Source of the DNA: a bacterium
GTDB taxonomy: Bacteria; Campylobacterota; Campylobacteria; Campylobacterales; Sulfurimonadaceae
Length of the DNA: 64,000 nt
NCBI GenBank assembly: GCA_018824305.1
Contig: JAHJGM010000055.1
Location: forward strand, 1 to 64,000
Reading direction: 5' to 3'
The translations under genes were made by a program, and so were the position numbers. Numbering within the stretch: the first letter of the stretch is position 1; the number at the start of each line of letters is the position of its first letter. The notes under the pieces are model-generated. The model did not search any database. It saw nothing but the letters and a program-made list of their open reading frames with translations, and had not been told where the DNA came from. Shown in pieces: positions 44,951 to 54,143 of the stretch.

Positions 44951-45592
44951 TTAGTATTTTTGTACGCCGTCCAATATAGGCACAAAATCACACTCTTCAA
45001 GCTCTTCTTTTACGATGGAAGAGCCTTTTTTCGTAAAACGCATAATGATCTGTTTGTCATCTTTTTGAAGCGGTGCTACTAAAATCCCGCCGTCTGCTAA
45101 CTGAGAAAAAAGCTTTTGCGGTATCTCTTTGGCCGTAGCGGAAAAAAGTATCCTGTCATAAGGCGCATACTGTATCCAGCCGTTTTGCCCATCATCCGTT
45201 CTTGTATGGACATTATTGATCCCTAAGGTTCTAAAACGCTGCCTTGCTTCGGTCATTAATGATTCTATGCGCTCTATCGTGAATACACCGCGAAAGAGAT
45301 GAGAAAGAACAGCAGCCTGATATCCGCTGCCGCAACCGACCTCTAGTACCCTGTCAGCACCCTGAGGCTTCAGATATTCCGTCATCTTAGCGACTGTAAG
45401 CGGAGAACTGATCCATTGTGCCGAACCCATCGGAAGAGCATCTAATTTATACGCATTATGTGTAAAACCGCGCGGAACAAAAGCTTCACGGTTTGTTTTA
45501 GAGATGGCGTCATACACCTCTTTTGAGATAGAGAACTTTTTTTCTATCTCCTGCGCTAAACGCGCTGTTTTCATCGCTGTTATATTATCCAA
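44951..45592 (-). CDS. pcm: Protein-L-isoaspartate O-methyltransferase
   Basis: The 213-residue enzyme methylates isoaspartyl residues in damaged proteins, starting their repair. The SAM-binding motif I is VLEVGCGSGYQAAVLSHL. The upstream substrate-side segment contains AFVPRGFTHNAYKLDALPMG and QWISSPLTVAKMTEYL, which are typical of PCMT. Its start overlaps the end of the carbon-nitrogen hydrolase gene by eight bases. Confidence 0.9.
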   Translation of the reverse strand: MDNITAMKTARLAQEIEKKFSISKEVYDAISKTNREAFVPRGFTHNAYKLDALPMGSAQWISSPLTVAKMTEYLKPQGADRVLEVGCGSGYQAAVLSHLFRGVFTIERIESLMTEARQRFRTLGINNVHTRTDDGQNGWIQYAPYDRILFSATAKEIPQKLFSQLADGGILVAPLQKDDKQIIMRFTKKGSSIVKEELEECDFVPILDGVQKY

Positions 45593-46304
45593 TACCTACA
45601 TCCAAATACCGGCGCATCTTCTGCACCTCTTTTTTATCATAATCGACTCTTAAGCAAGCTCTATTCTCATTTCGCTTATCTTCACCAAAGGGTGTTATTA
45701 TTCCGCTGAGTTTTGTACACTCGTCGTTAGCACTGTCACTTGCCACCACATAACACTGGTTCATAACAGCTAACGATTGTGTTATGACCTTAAACTGTTC
45801 AGCACGAAGTATACCCCACCATGACGGCGTCACAATAACGTCTGCACCCTCTAACTTTTGCCATAACTGTTTAAAACGAAGCTCAAAACAGATCAAAACA
45901 CCCAGTTTTAATCCATCTACTTCAATGACTTTGATATCTTCATCATCGGATTCTGCAAAATAGTTATGCTCTCCGCCAAAACGAAAAAGACGGGCCTTCC
46001 CTCTCTCATAAACGATCTCGCCGTTATGAAAGATCTTTGCCATATTATAGATCTTATCATCTCTCTTTTCGATCAAGGTTAAGACCACGATCTTTTTATC
46101 TGAGACTTTTTTGATCTCATCGACCGCATAAGACGCGAACTCCACGACTTTGTCAAAATTAGCGTAATCAAAGCCCGTCAAGCACACTTCGGGAGCAACC
46201 ACTAAAGCATCTTGCGGAGTATCTTTTATAAGATTTAAAAGTGTCGTTAAATTTTCTTTATAATCTGAAGTCGTTTTAAAAGAGAGTGAACATAAAGGAC
46301 GCAT
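45585..46304 (-). CDS. Carbon-nitrogen hydrolase (nitrilase superfamily)
   Basis: The 239-residue protein has the Glu-Lys-Cys triad of the superfamily: Glu in VVAPEVCLTG, Lys in YERGKARLFRFGGE and Cys in LGVLICFELRF. Members hydrolyse amides such as omega-amides or carbamoyl compounds; the substrate is not determinable. The ribosome binding site AAGGA is formed by the edge of a TTACATGTAA copy (46315-46324). It lies 24 bases after nrdB and overlaps pcm. Confidence 0.87.
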   Translation of the reverse strand: MRPLCSLSFKTTSDYKENLTTLLNLIKDTPQDALVVAPEVCLTGFDYANFDKVVEFASYAVDEIKKVSDKKIVVLTLIEKRDDKIYNMAKIFHNGEIVYERGKARLFRFGGEHNYFAESDDEDIKVIEVDGLKLGVLICFELRFKQLWQKLEGADVIVTPSWWGILRAEQFKVITQSLAVMNQCYVVASDSANDECTKLSGIITPFGEDKRNENRACLRVDYDKKEVQKMRRYLDVGIG

Positions 46305-46314
46305 CAGCGCATCC

Positions 46315-46324
46315 TTACATGTAA
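46315..46324. repeat. TTACATGTAA palindrome between nrdB and the nitrilase-family gene
   Basis: Exact copy. On the minus strand it continues as TAAGGATGCGCTG and then the ATG at 46304, providing the AAGGA ribosome binding site seven bases upstream. Confidence 0.85.
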
Positions 46325-46328
46325 AGGT

Positions 46329-47351
46329 CTAAAAATCATCAAAATTCAAACTTCCTTTTGAGTAGTTCGTAACCGTCCCCTCAAAGAAGTTTGTTTTTTG
46401 ATCGTTAAATTTTGCAAAGTCTTCAACCCATTTGATCGGATTTGACACGTTATAGATCTTCTCAAATCCCACTGAGGTCAAACGGTCGTCTGCTAAGTAT
46501 TTTATATACTGATCGACTATCTCGTTTGTTAGACCTAAGATCTGACCTTGAGTTATATACTGTCCCCAGTTGCTTTCAAGCTCAACAGCTTTTTTAAACA
46601 TCTCTACAACTTCAGCTTTCAATTTTTCCGTAAAAAGATATGGCTTATCACGGCGAAGAGTATTGATAAGATTTTTGAAAAGCACCAAGTGGGTCACTTC
46701 ATCACGTTGTATAAAACGTATCATCTGAGCAGAACCGAGCATTTTGCCTGAGCGCGCCAGTGTATAGATATAAGTAAATCCGCTGTAAAAATAGATCCCC
46801 TCTAATATCTGATTCGCAAAACATGCTTTTAAAAAGTTGGTTTCAGTCGGCTCTTTTGAAAGCTGCTCATACACGGCAGCGATCGCATCATTTTTATGTT
46901 TTAACATCATATCTCTACGCCATAGGTCATAGATCTCTTCAGAGTTTTGTGAGATCGAGTCAACCATAACGGCATAACTTTGCGAGTGAAGTGCTTCCTC
47001 AAAAGATTGACGCACTAAAATAAGATTTACCTCTGAGGCTGTCACAAATGGATTGATGTTATCTATTATATTATTTGTTTGAAGAGAATCCATAAAGATA
47101 AGTTGTGAAAGTGCTTTATCATAAGCAGTTTTTTCAGCATCTGTAAGATTTTTGTAATCGTTCGCATCACGCGTTAAATCAACCTCTTTTGGAAACCATG
47201 TGTTATTTAGCATAACTTCCCAAAGATTGTAAGCCCATTGATATTTGATGTTATTTAACTCAAAAATCCCTGTCGGATTACCACCGAATATCTGACGGTC
47301 GTTTACGTGTTCTTTTGATTCTGGATTATATATCTTTTTTCTGTTAAGCAT
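46329..47351 (-). CDS. nrdB: Ribonucleoside-diphosphate reductase beta subunit
   Basis: The 340-residue class I subunit holds the di-metal/tyrosyl radical cofactor for making deoxynucleotides. Metal ligands are visible in [14 protein letters not shown] and [18 protein letters not shown], and the N-terminal [17 protein letters not shown] region is typical. It is separated from its partner nrdA (62680 onward) by 15 kb. The ATG is followed downstream by the nitrilase-family gene. Confidence 0.93.
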   Translation of the reverse strand: MLNRKKIYNPESKEHVNDRQIFGGNPTGIFELNNIKYQWAYNLWEVMLNNTWFPKEVDLTRDANDYKNLTDAEKTAYDKALSQLIFMDSLQTNNIIDNINPFVTASEVNLILVRQSFEEALHSQSYAVMVDSISQNSEEIYDLWRRDMMLKHKNDAIAAVYEQLSKEPTETNFLKACFANQILEGIYFYSGFTYIYTLARSGKMLGSAQMIRFIQRDEVTHLVLFKNLINTLRRDKPYLFTEKLKAEVVEMFKKAVELESNWGQYITQGQILGLTNEIVDQYIKYLADDRLTSVGFEKIYNVSNPIKWVEDFAKFNDQKTNFFEGTVTNYSKGSLNFDDF

Positions 47352-47442
47352 TTTCCACCCCTCTCATTGTATGTGATTATAGTACCAATCACATTAAGAA
47401 AAGTTTATTAACAAGGAGATGAAAAACATTTATTTTATATGA

Positions 47443-47859
47443 CTATTTTGTCAGCTTCCAATTTCCGTCGATAAGCTTTAATTTTGTCGGCTTTCCATCG
47501 ATCAAGGCGATGCTCTCTTCTTTATCGCCTCCATCTTTCATAACGATATTCTCACAATTGATAGTCGCCATTTTCTGCTTTACGACTGCCATCTGATTCT
47601 CATAGATCTTCTTAACGTTTTCACGCTGCTCCTCGGGAAGGGCCTCTATTTGGGATTTAGCCTCTTCGATCCTTTTTTGACCAAGCTCTATCTGTTTAGT
47701 CGATTCTTCATCAGTATATTTTTTCAGTTCTTCAAAATCCATATTTTTAAGAGCTTCACATACATGTTGTGCTACCTCTTTTGGATCACTCTTGTTTGAG
47801 CCACAGCCGCTAAGCAATAAAATTGATACACTGGCAATTAACAATATTGATTTTTTCAT
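47443..47859 (-). CDS. DUF4878-like lipoprotein
   Basis: The 138-residue protein has a lipoprotein signal ending in LLLSGCGS (Cys19). The mature part resembles DUF4878: a helical VAQHVCEALKNMDFEELKKY segment, then an SNTF2-like strand region ending in KPTKLKLIDGNWKL. A long Lys/Glu-rich helix is inserted in the middle. Two Cys residues (HVC, INC) may form a disulfide. Function is unknown. Confidence 0.75.
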   Translation of the reverse strand: MKKSILLIASVSILLLSGCGSNKSDPKEVAQHVCEALKNMDFEELKKYTDEESTKQIELGQKRIEEAKSQIEALPEEQRENVKKIYENQMAVVKQKMATINCENIVMKDGGDKEESIALIDGKPTKLKLIDGNWKLTK

Positions 47860-47956
47860 AACACCACCTTTTGCAATATAATATCATTAAAAGAGAGTAA
47901 TTAAAAAAAGTAATAGATGATTTGGGTTAAAAAGAGTTACAAGAGTGTGCAAAAGA

Positions 47957-47983
47957 GTTACATGTAAGAGATTTACATGTAAC
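47957..47983. terminator. Inverted pair of TTACATGTAA motifs, terminator-like
   Basis: GTTACATGTAA at 47957-47967 and TTACATGTAAC at 47973-47983 form a perfect 11-bp stem with a 5-base loop directly downstream of the typA stop. On the minus strand it is followed by TCTTTTGC. Each arm is itself an exact palindrome. Confidence 0.6.
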
Positions 47984-47991
47984 TATAGAGA

Positions 47992-49794
47992 TTATTTACG
48001 AGCGTAGCGTTTACGTTCGTTTTCTGTTAGGTAACGTTTGCGTATACGGATATTTAAAGGTGTGATCTCAAGAAGTTCATCATCTTCGATCCACTCCAGT
48101 GCACGCTCTAAACTGTTGTTACGAGGCGGAACAAGTTTGATAGCTTCATCAGCACCTGAAGAACGTACGTTTGACTGAGCTTTCCCTTTAATAGGGTTAA
48201 CTGCAAGGTCGTTTGAACGTGAATGTTCACCGACAACCATACCTTCGTAAACTTTTTCTTGAGGACCGACAAAAAGTACACCACGATCTTGTAGATTGAA
48301 CAGTGAGTATGCAAGTGTAACACCATCTTCCATAGAGATCAATGCACCATATTGGCGAGACTCAACAGTTCCGCTAAATGGTCTAAACTCTAAGAATGAG
48401 TGGTTCATAATACCCTCACCTTTGGTATCTGTCAAGAACTGTCCACGGAATCCGATCAATGAACGAGCAGGAATCTCAAACTCGATACGTTGGAAACCCT
48501 CACCCATAGGGATCATAGATTTCATCTCAGCTTTACGTTTACCAAGACGCTCGATAATCGTACCGCTGAACTCTTCAGGAACGTCAATTACAAGGTGCTC
48601 AAATGGTTCACATTTAACACCTTCGATCTCTCTTACGATAACTTCCGGACGGCTGATACCGAACTCGAAACCTTCACGACGCATATTTTCCGCAAGAATA
48701 GTGATTTGAAGTTCACCACGTCCTGCAACTTTAAATTTACCCTCGCCTACGGTTTCAAATCTCATAGCAACGTTTGTCTGCATCTCTGACTCTAAACGCT
48801 CTCTAATTTTATTTGAAGTAACGTGTTTGCCTTCAGTTCCCGCTAGTGGAGAATCATTTACCGAGAACACAACGCTAAGAGTAGGCTCTTCAATGTGCAA
48901 CGGATCTAGTGGCATAGGCTTAGTCGGATCACAAACAGTATCTCCAACATCAACAGTCTCTAAACCTGCGAATGCAACGATATCTCCGGCTTCAGCTTCT
49001 TCGATCTCCATACGGTTTAGACCGTGGAAACCGATAAGTTTCGTAATACGTCCTTTAACCATCTCGCCATCAGCTTTTGCAAGCAGGATGTTGCTTCCTT
49101 TTTTGATAACACCGTTGAAAATACGAGAAATACCGATTTTTCCGACATAGTTATCATAGTCAAGTGTGAAAACTTGCGCTTGGACAGGATTTTCTCTGTC
49201 ACCCTCAGGCTCAGGGATTTTATTCAAGATAGTTTCAAAAATACACTCGAATCCGCCATCCGGATCAGCCATATCAAGTTTAGCGATACCGTTACGTGCA
49301 GCAGCGTAGATGATAGGGAAGTCTAACTGATCTTCTGTTGCATCCATAGCAGCAAAAAGGTCGAACATCTCATCTACAACACGCTCAGGCTCTGCTGAAG
49401 GTTTATCTATCTTGTTAATAACAACGATTGGTTTTTTACCAAGTGCAAGCATTTTTTTAACAACGAATTTTGTTTGAGGCATAACACCCTCATATGCATC
49501 AACAAGAACTAAAACACCATCGACCATTTTTAAAACACGTTCAACTTCCCCACCGAAATCGGCGTGGCCCGGAGTGTCAATAATATTGATCTTATAGTCT
49601 TTATAGCGAATAGCAGTGTTTTTAGAAAGGATCGTGATCCCTCTTTCTTTCTCTAACGCATTGCTATCCATTGCTCTTTCATCGTGTTGCTCGTGAGCAC
49701 CATATGTTCCTGATTGCTCTAACAAACCATCAACTAATGTCGTTTTACCGTGGTCAACGTGCGCGATTACGGCGATATTTCTAATCTTTTGCAA
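47992..49794 (-). CDS. typA: Ribosome-associated GTPase TypA/BipA
   Basis: The 600-residue translational GTPase has G1 [16 protein letters not shown]3 [10 protein letters not shown] and G4 NKIDKP, followed by the EF-G-like domains and the BipA-specific C-terminus. The conserved [16 protein letters not shown] and [18 protein letters not shown] segments are diagnostic. TypA binds the ribosome under stress and helps 50S assembly. It stands alone with the inverted palindrome pair behind it. Confidence 0.96.
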   Translation of the reverse strand: MQKIRNIAVIAHVDHGKTTLVDGLLEQSGTYGAHEQHDERAMDSNALEKERGITILSKNTAIRYKDYKINIIDTPGHADFGGEVERVLKMVDGVLVLVDAYEGVMPQTKFVVKKMLALGKKPIVVINKIDKPSAEPERVVDEMFDLFAAMDATEDQLDFPIIYAAARNGIAKLDMADPDGGFECIFETILNKIPEPEGDRENPVQAQVFTLDYDNYVGKIGISRIFNGVIKKGSNILLAKADGEMVKGRITKLIGFHGLNRMEIEEAEAGDIVAFAGLETVDVGDTVCDPTKPMPLDPLHIEEPTLSVVFSVNDSPLAGTEGKHVTSNKIRERLESEMQTNVAMRFETVGEGKFKVAGRGELQITILAENMRREGFEFGISRPEVIVREIEGVKCEPFEHLVIDVPEEFSGTIIERLGKRKAEMKSMIPMGEGFQRIEFEIPARSLIGFRGQFLTDTKGEGIMNHSFLEFRPFSGTVESRQYGALISMEDGVTLAYSLFNLQDRGVLFVGPQEKVYEGMVVGEHSRSNDLAVNPIKGKAQSNVRSSGADEAIKLVPPRNNSLERALEWIEDDELLEITPLNIRIRKRYLTENERKRYARK

Positions 49795-49968
49795 GGTATT
49801 TTCCTCGTAGTTCTCTTACATGTATAAAATGTTAAAGAGATAAATTTTTGGAATTATACCCAAAATATACTGTTATTTTTGTTATAAAATTTTAGTATTT
49901 AAAATTTCAGATGTAATCAGATAGTAATCATGATTTTGGTATCATTAATAAAAAGTGGATTTTCAAAC

Positions 49969-50643
49969 ATGAAAAATTTAATCGTAATCGTAGAAGATGA
50001 GGAAGATATCTTAGAACTCATCGAATACTCTTTAAACAAAGAGGGTTTTGAGACCATAGGATTTTTAAATACAAAAAACGTCAAAGAGCTTCTTGAAGAG
50101 GAAAAGGTCGATATTATCATAATGGACAGGAACCTTCCCGGAGTCGAAGGCAGCGAGTTTGTTGCAACATTAAGAAAAGATGGCGTTGCAACTCCCGTTA
50201 TCTATCTGAGTGCAAAAAACAGTGACGAGAACATAGAAGAGGGGTTTAACAGCGGCGGCGACGACTACATCACCAAACCTTTCAACATGAAAGAGCTTAT
50301 CATGCGGATAAAAGCCGTACTAAAAAGAACAAAACCCATATCTGCACTAAAAGAGATAACATACAAAGACATCACTCTTCAACTTGAGTCGCGTGTCGTT
50401 TTGGTAGATGACAAAAAAATCGATCTAACCAAGCTGGAATTTGATCTTTTGCTTACACTCATACAAAATCAAAATGTCGTGCTTGACAGAGATTATCTCC
50501 TTGAACATGTCTGGGGAAATGATGAGATATACCAAGACAGAACGGTCAATGTGGCTATAAACCGTTTAAAAGAAAAAATAGATCCCTCAAAAGATAAAGA
50601 GTATATTAAGAGTGTCCGCGGTGTCGGTTACACGCTTTATTAA
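49969..50643 (+). CDS. OmpR/PhoB-type response regulator
   Basis: I choose the ATG at 49969 (MKNLIVIVEDEEDI, 224 residues) because this puts the receiver domain at the N-terminus. Phospho-acceptor Asp53 lies in IIIMDRNLPGVEG, and the conserved Lys in TKPFNMKELIMRI. The winged-helix output domain has LTKLEFDLLLTLIQNQ and VNVAINRLKEKIDPSK. The kinase gene follows after 12 bases. It resembles PhoB-type or Campylobacterota-specific essential regulators; the target genes are unknown. Confidence 0.9.
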   Translation: MKNLIVIVEDEEDILELIEYSLNKEGFETIGFLNTKNVKELLEEEKVDIIIMDRNLPGVEGSEFVATLRKDGVATPVIYLSAKNSDENIEEGFNSGGDDYITKPFNMKELIMRIKAVLKRTKPISALKEITYKDITLQLESRVVLVDDKKIDLTKLEFDLLLTLIQNQNVVLDRDYLLEHVWGNDEIYQDRTVNVAINRLKEKIDPSKDKEYIKSVRGVGYTLY

Positions 50644-50655
50644 AAAGGAAACTGC

Positions 50656-52047
50656 TTGTTAAGACTTCATAGATACTTTTTATATAACTTTTTAGGTTTA
50701 TATATTGCGACACTTCTTGTTTCATCGCTTGTGAGCTATTTTGCACTTAAATCCATTATTTTGGAGAATTCGAAAAAAGAGCTGATCGATATAATCAACA
50801 TCGTAGACCTCAATCTGCCAAACATTGAGAACATAACCCAGTTTATAAACAATATTCATTCTGTCTCAGACAGACGTATCACATTAGTAGATGAAAATGG
50901 GAATGTATTGGCTGAGACAAACTTTGATAAAAAGAAGATGGAAAATCATCTAAAAAGAGTTGAGATCCTTCAGGCAAAACAATCTACCTACGGTTCATCT
51001 ATACGTGAATCTGCTACACTGCATCATCAGTTTTTGTATGTAGCCAAATATGTCAAATACAAAGACACATACAGATACATAAGAGCCGCTCAAAACCTCA
51101 ATACTTTGGAAAAAGAGTTTTACGGAATATATGTCAAAATCATTCTTATCTATGCTGTCTTCATGTTGATCGCTTTTATTTTAACCAATAAAATAAGCAA
51201 GAAAGTCAATTACGATATTGATCAACTTGCATTTTATTTAAACGAGATATCAAATAAAAACTATAAAGCGATCGTAAAAACAAAATATTTCAATGAGTTT
51301 TTACATATCTCGTTACTTTTAAAAAATCTGGTAAAAAAACTCTCTAACCGTGAGAAGAAAAAACGAAAAAACGAAGCGAAGATGAGGCTTATCAATAAAC
51401 AGAGAAACGATATCCTCTCAGCCATCTCTCATGAGTTTAAAAACCCTATAGCTGCGATTATGGGTTATACGGAGACGATCAGAGACGATGAACAGATCAA
51501 TATAAATATACGCAATAAATTTTTGGATAAAATATTTTCAAACGCTAAAAAGATATCATCTATGATAGACAGACTTTCTCTTTCTATAAAACTTGAAAAT
51601 AACGATCTCTCAATCTCTGCAACGGAGTTCGATATATATGATATATGCATCGACACCGCAAACAATCTAAAAGCAAAATATAAAGATAGAGAGATCGATC
51701 TTGAACTCGAACACTGTAAAGTATATGCTGATAAAACTATGATAGAACTTGTTTTAGTTAATCTTGTTGATAATGCTCTAAAGTATTCAGAAGACAATGT
51801 ACAAATAAAGATTTCAGAATGTGTACTCTCCGTAAATGACCACGGAGTCGGTTTTGAAGCTTCTGAAATAGACAAGATCACATCGAAATTTTACAGAGTC
51901 AAAACAAACAGTTGGGATAACTCTATGGGGCTGGGACTTGCTATCGTCTCTTTTATCCTAAAACTCCACAATACGGAGCTTATTATCCATAGTGTGCCTA
52001 ATGAGGGTTCATCTTTTGGTTTTAATTTAAAACAGCTGGTAAAATGA
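50656..52047 (+). CDS. Sensor histidine kinase
   Basis: The 463-residue protein has a membrane helix at about 10-32, a small periplasmic region, a second helix near 165-188 and a HAMP-like linker. HisKA has SAISHEFKNPIAAIMGYTE with the phospho-His near residue 259. The HATPase part has NLVDNALKYS, VNDHGVGF and SMGLGLAIVSF. Translation starts at a TTG (50656) after AAAGGA. Its stop overlaps the tRNA nucleotidyltransferase start (ATGA), so all three genes may be cotranscribed. Confidence 0.88.
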   Translation: MLRLHRYFLYNFLGLYIATLLVSSLVSYFALKSIILENSKKELIDIINIVDLNLPNIENITQFINNIHSVSDRRITLVDENGNVLAETNFDKKKMENHLKRVEILQAKQSTYGSSIRESATLHHQFLYVAKYVKYKDTYRYIRAAQNLNTLEKEFYGIYVKIILIYAVFMLIAFILTNKISKKVNYDIDQLAFYLNEISNKNYKAIVKTKYFNEFLHISLLLKNLVKKLSNREKKKRKNEAKMRLINKQRNDILSAISHEFKNPIAAIMGYTETIRDDEQININIRNKFLDKIFSNAKKISSMIDRLSLSIKLENNDLSISATEFDIYDICIDTANNLKAKYKDREIDLELEHCKVYADKTMIELVLVNLVDNALKYSEDNVQIKISECVLSVNDHGVGFEASEIDKITSKFYRVKTNSWDNSMGLGLAIVSFILKLHNTELIIHSVPNEGSSFGFNLKQLVK

Positions 52048-53285
52048 TTAAAATTCCGGAATTGCTTATCCCGCTCATAGATGCACTGCACAGCAACGGA
52101 GCGACAGCCGTTATTGTAGGGGGATATATAAGGGACACTATACTTGGTGAAAATTCAAAAGACATAGATATAGAGGTTTATAATATATCAACCTATGAAG
52201 CGATGATCGGTATTTTGAAACCTTTTGGCAATTTAAATCTTGTTGGAAAAAGCTTTGGCGTTTTGAAAATGGATTTAGAGGGTTATGATATCGATTTCTC
52301 TCTTCCAAGAATTGAGACAAAAATATCGCCTGGACACAAAGGATTTGATGTCACTCTTGACTCAAAATTACCTTTTACCGAGGCAGCAAAACGCAGAGAT
52401 TTTACGATCAATTCCATCGGTTACGATATTCAAAGCGGCTCTATTTTAGATCCATATAATGGGATATTGGATCTAAAAAATAAAAAACTTACCTATGTGA
52501 ACAAAGACACGTTTGTGGAAGACCCGTTAAGAATATTTAGAGCCCTGCAGTTTAGTGCACGTTTTGAGCTTACATGTTCTCTTGAACTCATCGATCTATG
52601 CCGTTATATAGCCGATAATGATCTGATCACCGAACTTCCTAAAGAGCGTATTTATGAGGAGTTCTTAAAACTTCTTTTAAAAGCCCAAAAGCCCTCAATC
52701 GGTTTTATGCTTTTTAAAACTTTCAACCTGCTCAGATTCTTTCCTCAGTTATCAAATATAACCAATGATTTTAAATATTTGGACAATATGGCAAATCTCA
52801 AGACTAACGATCCAAAAACAGATGTTATTTTGATGTTAAGTGTTTTAGTCTTTGATTTTAAAACACTAGATGAAGCAGAGCTGTTTTTACATAAGTTTCT
52901 AGACGAAAAGTTTATAATCGAAGAGGTTTTAAACTTTTATACACATAAAGATATCTTAGATCAGATATCTTCTCCTATTACAAACTACACTATTAATCTT
53001 TTAAGCACTAAGATAAATATAAAAAATATGCTCCTCATACATGAAGCAAGAGAGATGAACTATGAGGATATTAAAAATAGAGCAATAAAGCTTGATGTCT
53101 TTACATGTAAGCCAAAACCTCTAATTATGGGGCGTGATCTTATCTTTATGGGACTAATGCCCTCTGAACTTTTCACAGACATACTAGACACGCTTTACGA
53201 CGCACAGCTTCAAGAGCTTTTTTTAGACCATGAAAATGCTATGATCTGGTTAAGCGAGTATCTTAAAGAGATCAAACATCATTAA
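52044..53285 (+). CDS. CCA tRNA nucleotidyltransferase/poly(A) polymerase family protein
   Basis: The 413-residue enzyme has the class II nucleotidyltransferase head: VIVGGYIRDTILG and KDIDIEVYN with the two metal-binding Asp residues, and RRDFTINSIGYDI. A tRNA-binding segment (EDPLRIFRALQFSARFELT) follows. It probably adds or repairs the CCA end of tRNAs. The C-terminal 150 residues are less conserved. It overlaps the next, convergent gene by 14 bases. Confidence 0.88.
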   Translation: MIKIPELLIPLIDALHSNGATAVIVGGYIRDTILGENSKDIDIEVYNISTYEAMIGILKPFGNLNLVGKSFGVLKMDLEGYDIDFSLPRIETKISPGHKGFDVTLDSKLPFTEAAKRRDFTINSIGYDIQSGSILDPYNGILDLKNKKLTYVNKDTFVEDPLRIFRALQFSARFELTCSLELIDLCRYIADNDLITELPKERIYEEFLKLLLKAQKPSIGFMLFKTFNLLRFFPQLSNITNDFKYLDNMANLKTNDPKTDVILMLSVLVFDFKTLDEAELFLHKFLDEKFIIEEVLNFYTHKDILDQISSPITNYTINLLSTKINIKNMLLIHEAREMNYEDIKNRAIKLDVFTCKPKPLIMGRDLIFMGLMPSELFTDILDTLYDAQLQELFLDHENAMIWLSEYLKEIKHH

Positions 53286-53736
53286 TAACAGCCATTTTGT
53301 TTATATAGCTTGATATCTGTTCGACCATCGCAATTGACAACTCGATCGCCTTTGTTAGCTTGTGCATATATATTTGTTTATTTCTTGTATCATAAGCTTC
53401 TATAAGATCTTTGTACATATTTATAAATTTTTCGATGAGTTCAACAGCTTCTACAGACATTTTTTTACTGTTTGCCGCAGTAATAACTACATCAAAAGCT
53501 TTTTTAAGTTTGATGTCATTATCGCTGCTTTCTAAAAATCTCTTATCTCCATCCTGATAAGTCAATCTTCTTAATATTTCTACTATTGTATTTTCATCTA
53601 CTTTAAACCTGTCTATCTGACCCAATAACAGAGATCTCATCTCTGTTATACCGATTTTTGATATATATTCTACAAGCTGATCGTTAACATTTTCTGCGCT
53701 TGCTGCTTTATCTTTTCCTAGAAGTTTAGTAAACAT
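53272..53736 (-). CDS. Helical protein of unknown function
   Basis: The 154-residue soluble protein is predicted to be almost all alpha-helix. Segments such as VEYISKIGITEMRSLLLGQI, AVELIEKFINMYKDLIEAY and KLTKAIELSIAMVEQISSYI suggest a bundle. It has no recognised domain. It follows queF on the same strand after 14 bases and probably belongs to the gyrB-GGDEF/EAL-queF transcription unit. Confidence 0.7.
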   Translation of the reverse strand: MFTKLLGKDKAASAENVNDQLVEYISKIGITEMRSLLLGQIDRFKVDENTIVEILRRLTYQDGDKRFLESSDNDIKLKKAFDVVITAANSKKMSVEAVELIEKFINMYKDLIEAYDTRNKQIYMHKLTKAIELSIAMVEQISSYINKMAVINDV

Positions 53737-53750
53737 GTTACCCTCTTTAT

Positions 53751-54143
53751 CTATATTTCTTTTCGTTCTACTTTTAAACTATCTATTTCTATTACAGTAT
53801 GAACATTTCCTCGCGGATTATAATCGGCAATAACTTTAAGATATTTCGGTTTTAGCTTTGTTTGTAAAAGTTCATATATCTCATTTGCACCGTTTTCATG
53901 TGAGATATATCTATTTCTAAACGAGTTGATATACAGTTTGATCGCTTTTAATTCTATGACCCATTCATTTGGCGTATATTCAAGATAGATTGTCGCATAG
54001 TCAGGATACCCGCTTCTTGGACACAAACAACTGAACTCCGGCAGTGTCATTTTTATAAGGTAATCCCGTTTATGCTCATTTGGCCATATCTCTATATCTT
54101 TTTCTATATCGAACTCAGTTACTATCTTTTCACCATACTTCAT
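53751..54143 (-). CDS. queF: NADPH-dependent 7-cyano-7-deazaguanine reductase
   Basis: QueF reduces preQ0 to preQ1 in queuosine biosynthesis. The 130-residue protein is the short, unimodular type. The nucleophilic Cys lies in EFSCLCPRSGYPDYA, and the NADPH-binding and substrate Glu region is WVIELKAIKLYINSFRNRYISHE, given here in part. It is adjacent to the degenerate GGDEF/EAL gene with no intergenic base, so they are probably coupled. Confidence 0.93.
   Translation of the reverse strand: MKYGEKIVTEFDIEKDIEIWPNEHKRDYLIKMTLPEFSCLCPRSGYPDYATIYLEYTPNEWVIELKAIKLYINSFRNRYISHENGANEIYELLQTKLKPKYLKVIADYNPRGNVHTVIEIDSLKVERKEI

Noticed and set aside
48108-49326. Several frames antisense to typA
   Set aside because: All lie opposite a highly conserved gene and show no independent features.
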